Assembly (NCBI GenBank): GCA_025980505.1
Contig: JAICXI010000027.1
Span: 1-10,269 of the forward strand
Reading direction: 5' to 3'
Length of the DNA: 10,269 nucleotides
From: a bacterium
GTDB taxonomy: Bacteria > Oederibacteriota > Muellerivitia > Muellerivitales > Muellerivitaceae
Shown piece by piece: positions 1 to 5,960 of this stretch; position 1 is the stretch's first letter, and each line of letters starts with the position of its first letter. A program made the position numbers and the translations under genes. The notes under the pieces were generated by a model that ran no database searches, was not told the DNA's origin, and saw only the letters and a list, made by a program, of their open reading frames with translations.

Positions 1-290
1 CCCTTCATGAACAAGATGATGTTGGCCGGAGTGACGTAGGAATCCACGATTTGCTGGATGGCGTCCGGCGACAAGTTGGCGGCGGGGTTGTCCGGCCGGC
101 TATAGCGCAGCTTCACGAAATCGCCCACGTTTTTCTTCAAGGCCGCCATGTCCAGGAAGGGCAGGACGGCGTCGGGTTTGCCGCTGTCGACCGCGGATTG
201 GAACCGGTCCATCACGGGATTGACGCAGTAACCGTACCACCCCACCAAGCCCACCGACGCCAACACCACCAACGCCAGGAAAAATTTCAA
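1..290 (-). CDS. DUF2939 family protein, N-terminal part
   Basis: The reading frame runs from a TTG codon at 290-288 off the left edge, giving 96 residues. TTG is preferred because a GGAGG motif sits 5 bases upstream and the protein then begins with a typical membrane segment (KFFLALVVLASVGLVGWYGY, about residues 2-21). After the membrane segment come short helices with the pattern 'NPVMDRFQSAVDSGKPDAVLPFLDMAALKKNVGDF', in which a residue pair before a 'D...VDF/LK' block resembles DUF2939 proteins (membrane-anchored, function unknown). It probably sits in the inner membrane with its soluble part in the periplasm. It lies 62 bases downstream of the rhodanese gene on the same strand with no convincing terminator between, so co-transcription is likely. 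The family call is from pattern memory and moderate; the CDS itself is well supported. Confidence 0.72.
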   Translation of the reverse strand, partial: MKFFLALVVLASVGLVGWYGYCVNPVMDRFQSAVDSGKPDAVLPFLDMAALKKNVGDFVKLRYSRPDNPAANLSPDAIQQIVDSYVTPANIILFMK

Positions 291-352
291 GGCCGCCTCC
301 TTAAAAAAATTCCAACGCTACGGCACGGGGAAACCCCGGGACGGTGTCGGGC

Positions 353-973
353 TTAAGGGTTGACGCATCCCTCGGCTTGCGACACCACGGAGCGCAAGGG
401 CTTCAGCAAGGCCCGGCCCGTGGAAAGATCGCGGGCGATCTCGTAGCGCGGCACGTTGGGGTCCACCGACTGGGACCAGGCGTCGATGCCGCCGGTCATG
501 GAACGCACCTGCGTGAAACCGTGGCCCGCGTAGTAGGAAGCGGCGTCCATACTCCTCTGGCCGTGGTGGCAGAAGAAAATGATGGGGGTGTCCTTGGCCA
601 GGGAGTATATCTCGCGGGCCAGGTCCTCCGTGATGAGGGTGGAGCCCTCGATATGGGCCAGCTTCCATTCCTCCGGCGTCCTCACGTCGATCAACCTCGG
701 CGGGTTGGCGCCCTTCAGGGCCTCCGCGGCTTCCGCGGGGCCGATCTTCATGCGCTGGTCCAGTTGTTCGGCTTCCTCGATGAAACTCAGGACCTCGTCC
801 ATGTCGGTGATGTCGTGGCGGGCGGCCACTTCCCCCAGGATGTCCCCCGGCTCGTAACCGCAGCTGTGGCAGCCGCCGATATGGTAGCGGCGGAACAACG
901 CCCGCTGGGCGCTGGGATAGGCGTCCAGGACTTCCTGCATGGTGCTTTGCTTGGTAATTTTTGTCGCTGGCAT
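353..973 (-). CDS. Rhodanese-domain sulfurtransferase with N-terminal CxxC (DUF1858-like) domain
   Basis: A 206-residue soluble protein, probably cytoplasmic. Residues 5-70 resemble the DUF1858/ScdA_N fold: 'VLDAYPSAQRALFRRY' followed by GGCHSCGY with C35 and C38. In that family these residues precede iron-sulfur or redox proteins. Residues 76-172 are a rhodanese domain: LIDVRTPEEW (94-103), HIEG, and the active-site loop FFCHHGQRS with catalytic C135, then GFTQVRSMTGGIDAW. Rhodaneses carry a persulfide on that Cys and move sulfane sulfur. The CHHGxRS loop is the single-domain (GlpE-like or MoeB-associated) type. A tail of about 34 residues ends in GCVNP with another Cys (C203). The start is supported by AAGGGGAG about 6 bases upstream of ATG. 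It lies between tag and the DUF2939 gene on the same strand. The physiological sulfur acceptor cannot be read from the context. Confidence 0.9.
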   Translation of the reverse strand: MPATKITKQSTMQEVLDAYPSAQRALFRRYHIGGCHSCGYEPGDILGEVAARHDITDMDEVLSFIEEAEQLDQRMKIGPAEAAEALKGANPPRLIDVRTPEEWKLAHIEGSTLITEDLAREIYSLAKDTPIIFFCHHGQRSMDAASYYAGHGFTQVRSMTGGIDAWSQSVDPNVPRYEIARDLSTGRALLKPLRSVVSQAEGCVNP

Positions 974-1124
974 TTTTTTCTCCCCTTCGGAATTCGGGGA
1001 GACGACGGGATTCTACAAACCCCACCCGCTCCCCAGGTGTTGGATTGATGTACCTAACTTACGCCCTTCTTTCTTTTAAGGCAAGGGCTCCCCCACTTAT
1101 CCTCCATCCCTTGGGAACGGCCCT

Positions 1125-1697
1125 TTACCGGTGTCGGCGGCGGAAACAATAAACAACATGGTCATCCACCATGCCCGTGGCCTGCATGTGGGCGTAAACC
1201 ACCGTCGGCCCCAGGAACTTGAAACCCCTTTCCTTGAGGTCTTGGGCCCAGGCCGCGGCTTGGGGGATCTGGGTGGGATAGTCCCCCAAGGCCCGGATCC
1301 GGTGGACAAGGGGTTTCCCCCCCACCCATTGCCACATGTACTTGGAAAAGGCGCCGAACTGCCGCCGTACCTCCAGGAACCTTTGGGCGTTCACGATGGC
1401 GGCTGCGATCTTGGCCCGGTTGCGGACGATGCCCGCGTCCCGCATCAGGCGGGCCCTGTCCCTGGCGTTGAAACGCGCCACCTTGCGGAAGTCGAAACCC
1501 GCGAAGGCCTTCCGGAAGTTTTCCCGCTTGTGGAGGATCGTGCGCCAGGAGAGCCCCGCCTGGAAGGATTCCAACACCAGGAACTCGAAGATTTTCCGGT
1601 CGTCACGGACCGGCCTGCCCCATTCCCGGTCGTGGTAGCGGAGCATGAGGGGGTCTTCTTTCACCGGCCAAGGGCAGCGTCGGATCGGCTTTTTCAT
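1125..1697 (-). CDS. tag: DNA-3-methyladenine glycosylase I (Tag)
   Basis: A 190-residue protein, the usual Tag length. It excises 3-methyladenine from alkylated DNA to start base excision repair in the cytoplasm. Visible family marks in order: RCPW (C8), YHDREWG (H22), the helix LESFQAGLSW carrying E43 (equivalent to the conserved Glu38 of E. coli Tag), KRENFRKAF, DAGIVRNRAKI, GFKFLGPTVVYAHMQATGMV and DHVVYC (H180, C184). C8, H22, H180 and C184 match the zinc-snap ligands Cys4, His17, His175 and Cys179 of E. coli Tag, so the protein looks fully functional. The start is supported by AAGGGGGAG about 6 bases upstream of ATG. The hairpin at 1715-1757 separates it from DUF1697 upstream, and about 150 bases separate it from the rhodanese downstream. 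No Ada or AlkA gene is present here. Confidence 0.96.
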   Translation of the reverse strand: MKKPIRRCPWPVKEDPLMLRYHDREWGRPVRDDRKIFEFLVLESFQAGLSWRTILHKRENFRKAFAGFDFRKVARFNARDRARLMRDAGIVRNRAKIAAAIVNAQRFLEVRRQFGAFSKYMWQWVGGKPLVHRIRALGDYPTQIPQAAAWAQDLKERGFKFLGPTVVYAHMQATGMVDDHVVYCFRRRHR

Positions 1698-1710
1698 TTC
1701 GGCTCCCCCT

Positions 1711-1757
1711 TAATAAAAAATCCCGTGGAACGCGTTGAGCCCGTCCACGGCTTTTTT
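1711..1757 (-). terminator. Intrinsic terminator after the DUF1697 gene
   Basis: The arms 1723-1729 and 1744-1750 (CCGTGGA/TCCACGG) form a perfect 7-bp stem with a 14-base loop. Minus-strand reading puts a T-tract just after it (complement of the A-run 1715-1720). A T-run at 1752-1758 on the plus side makes it potentially bidirectional. It lies directly past the stop of the DUF1697 gene and just before the tag ribosome binding site, so tag probably has its own promoter or is reached by read-through. Confidence 0.72.
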
Positions 1758-1762
1758 TGAAA

Positions 1763-2347
1763 TCAGGCTCCGGCCAATTCAACCAACCGGGCCACCACTT
1801 TCCAGGTGCGCGCCGTGCCGGACAGGCCCAGTACCTTCTCAAAGTTGATGGCCCGACGGTTCCGTCCCTCGAAGGCCCGGTCATAGGCATAGTAAAAGAC
1901 CCGGCCCTTGACCGCGAAACGGTACTCCCGGCCCGCCAGGGCCATCAAGGCGCGGCGGCGGGACGGCTGCGGTTTTGCGGACAGGAACATCAAGTGGCAG
2001 TGCTGTTTATCCTGAAGGCGTTCGGGATCGAAGGGGTTTTGGGCCGCAGCCTTCCTTAATTGCTCCGGGGTCAGGACAAACAACACCACCGCGTAACCGA
2101 GGGCGGCCCGGAGTTTCTTTTCCAATCCCCGGGCCAGCCTTCCGGCGCCGGTTTCCCGGGAGGTGAACAAGACGTTGCCGCTTTGAATGCAGGTTGTCAC
2201 GTCCTTCAATCCGAAGGACTCGAAATGTTTCTTCAACTGCTCCATCTTGAGGACCGCGTGGCCGCCCACATTGACGGCCCTTAGCAGCGCCACGTAACGC
2301 GCCGGCGGCTTTTCCGCCTGGCTTTGGATCTTCACTCTTCCCGCCAT
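1763..2347 (-). CDS. DUF1697 family protein
   Basis: A 194-residue soluble protein of the DUF1697 family (PF08002), whose biochemical role is unknown. The diagnostic N-terminal block is clear: YVALLRAVNVGG, then MEQLKKHFESFGLKDV and CIQSGNVLFTS. The family consensus is LLRGINVGG, then M..L....E..GF..V.T.IQSGN. Further on come the FVLTPEQL and NPFDP segments, and near the C-terminus the 'AINFEKVLGLSGTARTWKVV' block, which corresponds to the family's conserved Asn-Thr-Arg-Asn-Trp-like region. The ATG at 2347 was chosen because AAGGGGGGAGGA lies just upstream and the protein length then fits the family. The open frame continues upstream to 2524, but that part is basic and low-complexity and is not expected. 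A terminator follows the stop directly. Confidence 0.92.
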   Translation of the reverse strand: MAGRVKIQSQAEKPPARYVALLRAVNVGGHAVLKMEQLKKHFESFGLKDVTTCIQSGNVLFTSRETGAGRLARGLEKKLRAALGYAVVLFVLTPEQLRKAAAQNPFDPERLQDKQHCHLMFLSAKPQPSRRRALMALAGREYRFAVKGRVFYYAYDRAFEGRNRRAINFEKVLGLSGTARTWKVVARLVELAGA

Positions 2348-2571
2348 TCCTCCCCCCTTAAGCGTCCGGATCACGCGCATCGTAAGGATTTCCGCGCTGA
2401 AATGAAACCCCCGCGGAAAAATCGCCGGATGCCGGTTTAACCGCCGTTTAAAGTCCCCCAAACCCCGTTTTTCCCGCTTCCACCGCCGGCCCTTCCCCGG
2501 CCGCCCGCCCGTCTGAACCCCCAAGCCCGTCCCCTTGCCTTACTCAAGGACCGGCTTCATGGGAGTCGCCA

Positions 2572-2841
2572 ATGACACAGAGCGTAAAAGTCGTGGTGCG
2601 GGACCCCTTCGGCTTGCATTTGAGGGCCGCCGCCAAGCTGATCCTGCTCCTGAGGAACTACCAAAGCCGCATCCTCTTCCGGAAGGACCGGGTGCAGGTG
2701 GACGGCCGGAGCATCCTGGGCGTCTTGAACCTGGCCGCGGCTTATGGGACCGAATTGGAGGTCATTTTGGAGGGCGAGGACGCGGGAGAGGCCCTCTCGG
2801 GGATCCGCCGGTTTTTCCAGGAACCCCGGGGCTGGACTTAA
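2572..2841 (+). CDS. ptsH: HPr-family phosphocarrier protein, orphan
   Basis: An 89-residue protein with the whole HPr fold length. HPr passes phosphate from enzyme I to PTS enzymes IIA through one His and also acts as a regulator. The site is FGLHLRAAAKL: H16 is the phosphorylatable His and R18 the conserved Arg. The usual Pro after the Arg (HxRPA) is Ala here. The second signature, DGRSILGVLNL, places S47 where the regulatory Ser46 of Firmicute HPr lies, so HPr kinase/phosphorylase control is possible. GGGAG lies 6 bases upstream of the ATG. No ptsI, EII component or hprK is next to it. In many diderms an isolated HPr works in a regulatory phosphorelay and not in sugar uptake. That role is an inference. 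It is convergent with the DUF3553 gene. Confidence 0.9.
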   Translation: MTQSVKVVVRDPFGLHLRAAAKLILLLRNYQSRILFRKDRVQVDGRSILGVLNLAAAYGTELEVILEGEDAGEALSGIRRFFQEPRGWT

Positions 2842-2887
2842 ACCGGCCGCCCCCTCGCCCCCCCACGGCGAAAAGCCCTTCACGGAA

Positions 2888-2917
2888 ATAAAAAAAGCCG
2901 GGGCCCGGGCCCCGGCT
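2888..2917 (-). terminator. Intrinsic terminator of the DUF3553 gene (perfect palindrome)
   Basis: Positions 2896-2917 form a perfect 22-base palindrome, all G/C apart from the terminal A and T. On the minus strand it is followed by seven T (complement of the A-run 2890-2896). It begins 23 bases past the stop of the minus-strand gene. On the plus strand no T-run follows it, so it would not be a good terminator for the convergent HPr gene. Confidence 0.85.
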
Positions 2918-2940
2918 CTTCCTTCCGTCGAATCCCGGCC

Positions 2941-3864
2941 TTACAGCCGGGCTTTCTCCGTGGCGGCTTCATGGACCGCCAGGTAAAAGACTTGGACGTC
3001 CAGGAAGTCCCGCGCACCCAAGGGGGCGAGCTTGTCCAGGTAATCCCGGCTCATTTCCAGCAAGGCGTTGTAGGTTCTCCAATTGGGCTGGGGCTCGTAC
3101 ATCAAGTTGTTCCCCATCAGGCTGCTGAACCCCCGTAGCGCCTTGGGCCTCAGGAACATGTGCCGCCCGGGCTGGGCCAGGAAAGGCAGCAAGGTTGCGT
3201 TGGGCCATTTGGAGAACCCCGCCACCGAACCGTTCCGGATGGCCTCAAAATAGGGGTTCATGCTTTCATGCCGGACCAGGGGGTCCTCCAGCACCCGGAT
3301 GAGGGCGTCGAAATAAGCCAGGGCCTGGCCCTCGTCGCCGAGCATTTCCTTGAAGCCGGCAAGTTCGTCGCGGATCAGCAGGTTTTGGGCGCGCAGGATG
3401 GGCAATACCCGGTCCAGGATGACCCGGATGTCCTTCCTTTGCACCATTTGCCGCAACTGGCCGTCCCCGAAGGAAGACTCGAACATTTTCCAGGATTTTT
3501 CCCTCAAGCGCCGCCCGCCTTCCCGGGCGTTGTCCAGGAAGGCGGGGTCCTCGAACCTCCCCGGGTACCTGGCCAGGAAAAAATTCAAGGCCTCGCCGAA
3601 GGACAAATGGCGGGAGGATCCGGTGATCTTTCGGACCCTCTTCTCGGGCATCAGTCCCACCCCATCCAGCAGTGGATCGGACCGGAGTTCGGACCACTTC
3701 AGCGGATTTTCGTCGACCAGGTATTTTTTCAACATCCGGTCCCCGCAATCGCGGAAATGGATATAGGCGTATCCACCCTCGATTTTCATGATTTTACCGG
3801 GGCCCCATTCGGTCTTGATCGGCAACTCCACCAGCTTTCCTGCGTCCGTCGGGTTGATTTGCAT
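2941..3864 (-). CDS. DUF3553-containing protein of unknown function
   Basis: A 307-residue soluble protein without signal peptide or membrane segments. Residues 8-52 resemble DUF3553: TEWGPGKIMKIEGGYAYIHF, then DCGDRMLKKYL. This is a small SH3/Tudor-like barrel related to the ends of UvrD/Rep-type helicases and CarD-like proteins, which bind protein or nucleic acid. Residues 85-200 are mostly helical (FGEALNFFLARYPGRF, DNAREGGRRLREKSW). Residues 210-300 contain GFSKWPNATLLPFLAQPGRH, FLRPKALRGFSSLMG, PNWRTYNALLEMSRDYLDKL and GARDFLDVQVFYLAV. The last blocks remind me of a helical region that accompanies McrB-like AAA proteins, but no ATPase or nuclease motif is present here. The start has only a weak AAGGAC motif about 10 bases upstream, and a strong hairpin lies further upstream. 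It looks monocistronic, with its own terminator. No function can be assigned. Confidence 0.85.
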   Translation of the reverse strand: MQINPTDAGKLVELPIKTEWGPGKIMKIEGGYAYIHFRDCGDRMLKKYLVDENPLKWSELRSDPLLDGVGLMPEKRVRKITGSSRHLSFGEALNFFLARYPGRFEDPAFLDNAREGGRRLREKSWKMFESSFGDGQLRQMVQRKDIRVILDRVLPILRAQNLLIRDELAGFKEMLGDEGQALAYFDALIRVLEDPLVRHESMNPYFEAIRNGSVAGFSKWPNATLLPFLAQPGRHMFLRPKALRGFSSLMGNNLMYEPQPNWRTYNALLEMSRDYLDKLAPLGARDFLDVQVFYLAVHEAATEKARL

Positions 3865-3885
3865 GGTTCCACTGTCCTTTCGATA

Positions 3886-3926
3886 GCCGGAAGGGCCGGC
3901 CTTTTAAGGCGTGCCGCCTTTCCGGC
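3886..3926 (-). promoter_or_regulatory. Leader hairpin upstream of the DUF3553 gene
   Basis: The arms 3886-3896 and 3916-3926 pair over 11 bp with one G-U pair. A nested GCCTT/AAGGC element lies around 3899-3910. The structure ends 21 bases before the ATG of the minus-strand gene, leaving the weak ribosome binding site just outside it. There is no T-tract after it in either direction, so it is not a simple terminator. It may be an mRNA-stabilising or translation-controlling hairpin; this role is inferred. Confidence 0.4.
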
Positions 3927-4654
3927 GGGAGGTTTGAGTTCGAAACGGGGGAGTGACTGCGGAAATACCAGTTCCCTCGAAAACGTTCGAGTACCGGTAC
4001 GAAACCAACAGGGGGTGATTATACGCCGGGAGACGGGCCTTCCCCATCGGCCCCACCCTTCGGCTGAACGCCGGGCCCAAACCCGACCTTATCCCCTTTT
4101 GTCGATGTGGATATGAAATTTCATCGGTACCAACCGGCCCAAAGGACGCAGAGCCCCATGGATTTCAACGGCCAGAAGCGCGCCCTCCCCGGGGAAACAC
4201 CCGGGAACGAATGCCGCTCGGCTTCCGGATCCCCTGCCGCGGAAATATCCCCCGCCTTCTCGGTGACCTGGAGGCCCGGGCGGCCCATGGAGTTCCGGCC
4301 TCGGGCCCCGGGGCCTTCCCGCCCTTTCCCCTTCATCGGCCCGGAGGACCCGCGCCCCTTTTTTTCGCACTGTAAATAGGTCAAATTTTATTCTTCTTAA
4401 AATCTGAATAGAATCTCCCCTTTTTCGGCGTTAATCGTTTGAAGCAAATCAACCCCCTCGTCTGATTCCATTTGACCTTTTATGGGCCAAAATATGGGCA
4501 TTGGGTGAAACTGGAAGTCACTATTGGAAGTTTCATTTCAAGTCCGCGATTATCCAACTCGTTTTATACGGGAAAGTCCCAAGCTTTCCCGATGCCGGTT
4601 TATTTTTCGATAAAATTCAGTCATCATTGGTTTTCGCCCGGAAAGTGGAAGGAA
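3927..4654. other. Gene-poor stretch with a possible PilZ-like remnant and AT-rich DNA
   Basis: I find no intact gene here. At 3976-3991 a 6-bp hairpin (CTCGAA, loop AACG, TTCGAG) abuts a perfect 10-base palindrome at 3991-4000 (GTACCGGTAC). The stretch 4089-4384, read on the minus strand, has two overlapping frames that together give a PilZ-like outline: 'VTEKAGDISAAG' (the D-x-S-x-x-G motif) in one frame and 'GEGALLAVEIHGALRPLGRL' in the other. A one-base indel near the CCCCGGGG at 4187-4194 would join them. This may be a broken gene or chance. From about 4375 to 4654 the DNA becomes clearly AT-rich compared with its surroundings and should hold the promoter of the response regulator, but no clean -35/-10 pair stands out. 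Confidence 0.3.
4378..4478. repeat. 9-bp inverted repeat flanking an AT-rich 83-base core
   Basis: AGGTCAAAT (4378-4386) and ATTTGACCT (4470-4478) are perfect reverse complements. They enclose an AT-rich segment upstream of the response regulator gene. The pair could be a split operator, the ends of a tiny miniature element, or chance. No flanking direct duplication is obvious. Confidence 0.35.
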
Positions 4655-5113
4655 ATGGAAACAGCCTTTATCGCGAAGGATCGTCTGGTCAACGTGTTGC
4701 TGGTGGAAGACAACATCATGGATGCCTGCCTGGTGTTGAAATACCTGAAGGGAACGAAGGTGTCGAACCGGGTGACCGTGGTCCGGGACGGGATGGAAGC
4801 CTTGGATTTCCTCAAGAAAACGGGGGCCTACGCCGGCGGCAAGGAATCCTGCCGGCCCGATTTGGTCTTGTTGGACCTGACCCTTCCCCGCCTGGGCGGG
4901 TTGGAGGTCCTCAAGGAAATTAAGCGGGACGAGGACTTAAGGAGCATCCCGGTCGTGGTCCTGACCGATTCCCGGGCGGAGGAGGACATCCTCGAATGTT
5001 ACGAGGCCATGGCCAACTATTACATCATCAAGCCCCAGGACCTGTTGCAGTTCATCGAAATCATGCGGTACGTGGAGGCGGTCTGGCTCAAGCCGCTGTC
5101 CTCCGACCTGTGA
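4655..5113 (+). CDS. Single-domain response regulator (CheY/Rcp1-like)
   Basis: A 152-residue cytoplasmic protein made of one receiver (REC) domain with no output domain. Key residues: LLVEDN with acidic E18 and D19; phosphoacceptor D74 in LLDLTLPRLGG; T104 in VVVLTDS; and K126 in YYIIKPQD. All catalytic positions are intact, so phosphorylation by a histidine kinase is expected. The pattern VEDN at the start, LTLPRLGGLEVL, and 'KP-DL-QF' followed by a short helix and W is typical of Rcp1-like regulators. These are often paired with phytochrome-type or PAS hybrid kinases. No kinase is next to it, so it is an orphan here. The ATG at 4655 was chosen because a GGAAGG motif lies just upstream and the protein then begins close to the REC domain. 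The open frame runs back to 4472, through AT-rich DNA with no domain similarity. Confidence 0.93.
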   Translation: METAFIAKDRLVNVLLVEDNIMDACLVLKYLKGTKVSNRVTVVRDGMEALDFLKKTGAYAGGKESCRPDLVLLDLTLPRLGGLEVLKEIKRDEDLRSIPVVVLTDSRAEEDILECYEAMANYYIIKPQDLLQFIEIMRYVEAVWLKPLSSDL

Positions 5114-5152
5114 CGATACCGTTCCACTCCTGAAAAGCCCTCCCCCCTTCCT

Positions 5153-5187
5153 TAAATTAAAAACCCCGCGCGGTCAACCGCACGGGG
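5153..5187 (-). terminator. Intrinsic terminator of the small exported-protein gene
   Basis: The arms 5164-5173 and 5178-5187 (CCCCGCGCGG/CCGCACGGGG) pair over 9 of 10 positions with a TCAA loop. The minus-strand transcript then runs into a T-rich tract (complement of the A-rich 5155-5163). It lies about 36 bases past the stop of the small minus-strand gene and about 50 bases past the convergent response regulator stop. No T-run follows on the plus strand. Confidence 0.8.
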
Positions 5188-5222
5188 CTTCCTGTCAAAA
5201 CGAGTTGAAAAAAACCGCGGGA

Positions 5223-5465
5223 TTACTTCGCGGCGGGCGTCACGGAAGCCGTGGGCGCAACAGCGGCCGCTTCCTTCTTTTCCGCCTTGACCTTGACGGC
5301 CTTTTTCTTCTTGGCCGGCTTGGCTTCCTTGGCCGGGACAGGGGACGAGACCGGCGTGGCGGAAACCTCGGGGGTGGCGGCGGTTTTCGTTGACCCGGCG
5401 GCCATGACCCTACCGGCCACGCCCAGGAACATCACCGCAATTGCTGCAACGAATAAACGCTTCAT
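5223..5465 (-). CDS. Small exported Lys/Ala/Pro-rich protein
   Basis: An 80-residue protein with a clear signal peptide: MKRLFVAAIAVMFLGVAGRV, then MA followed by AGS, with cleavage expected after about residue 22. The mature part is low-complexity and disordered-looking. It has a Ser/Thr/Pro/Val segment, then a very basic stretch (KPAKKKKAVKVKAEKKE), then an Ala/Pro/Thr tail ending PAAK. No Cys or known domain is present. Such basic Ala-rich exported peptides occur in many diderms, but I do not recognise a named family. GGAGG lies 5 bases before the ATG at 5465. An in-frame ATG at 5477 overlaps that motif and is unlikely to be used. It has its own terminator and is convergent with the response regulator. 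Confidence 0.8.
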   Translation of the reverse strand: MKRLFVAAIAVMFLGVAGRVMAAGSTKTAATPEVSATPVSSPVPAKEAKPAKKKKAVKVKAEKKEAAAVAPTASVTPAAK

Positions 5466-5960
5466 AACTTCCTCCATTTAAAATTTAATTCAACCCCGGT
5501 CATCCGAAAATAAACGGTTCGACACGGACTTGCCCGGCCGTAAAACCGGGTCTTCACGAAAGCCCGCAAGCGGCACAAACCCGTGTAATTTAAGGATGAG
5601 GAGAAAAAACAAGTATGAGCGGGCACAGAGAAGGATGGATTGGCCCGGAACGGTTCAAGCAATGGCCGATTCTGTTGAAAAAAATTCCCGGAAAATTCCA
5701 GTTCCATCAAATTCGACAGGAGGGTGAGGAATCCAACATCGAACGGCGGGGATGAGCCGTCTTCCCTGGCCTTCCGCAAAGAACCGGCTTCACAAACCCA
5801 ATATAGGGAGGGGGTCTTCTATTTTAACCGTCTTGGGGATCATCGAGATTTTACCGGAAGGCGCCCCGAAAACGAAGCTCCCTCCAACCCTTAGCCCAAC
5901 CCCAACCGTAACGGTCCCACCGACTACCCGCCACCCCGCCGCGGGGTTCTTGGAGCCTTT
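5466..5960. other. Intergenic stretch between the small exported-protein gene and thiM
   Basis: About 495 bases without a convincing gene. It should contain the promoter of the minus-strand small-protein gene at its left end and the 3' untranslated part of thiM at its right end. A CCCCG/CGGGG hairpin at about 5936-5950 lies just past the thiM stop but has no T-tract. The part 5880-5940 is C-rich and reads as a Pro/Thr-rich peptide in one plus frame, which I take as coincidence. One tiny ORF (5615-5755) is listed separately. Confidence 0.5.
5615..5755 (+). CDS. Possible 46-residue small ORF
   Basis: An ATG at 5615 opens a 46-codon frame preceded by GATGAGGAG about 11 bases upstream, a rather long spacing. 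The peptide (GPERFKQWPILLKKIPGKFQ in its middle) is mixed and protein-like, not low-complexity, with Trp, Phe and charged residues. It has no signal peptide or membrane segment. I recognise no family, and the stretch could be chance. Conservation in relatives would decide. Confidence 0.2.
   Translation: MSGHREGWIGPERFKQWPILLKKIPGKFQFHQIRQEGEESNIERRG

Noticed and set aside
326..338. CGGGG/CCCCG hairpin after the rhodanese stop as a terminator.
   Set aside because: The stem is only 5 bp and the T-run lies more than a dozen bases further on, overlapping the leader of the DUF2939 gene.
1063..1088. GCCCTT/AAGGGC hairpin between tag and the rhodanese gene as a terminator.
   Set aside because: Six base pairs with a 14-base loop and no T-tract on the minus strand; not strong enough to call.
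2348..2524. In-frame upstream extension of the DUF1697 protein.
   Set aside because: The added 59 residues are basic and low-complexity, and the purine-rich ribosome binding site sits directly before the internal ATG at 2347, which gives the family's normal length.
3160..4116. A 318-codon plus-strand open frame opposite the DUF3553 gene.
   Set aside because: Composition is typical of an antisense shadow; the minus strand has the domain, a terminator and a start at the right place.
4472..4654. In-frame upstream extension of the response regulator.
   Set aside because: It lies in AT-rich DNA with no domain similarity. A receiver domain starts a few residues after the ATG at 4655, which has its own ribosome binding site.
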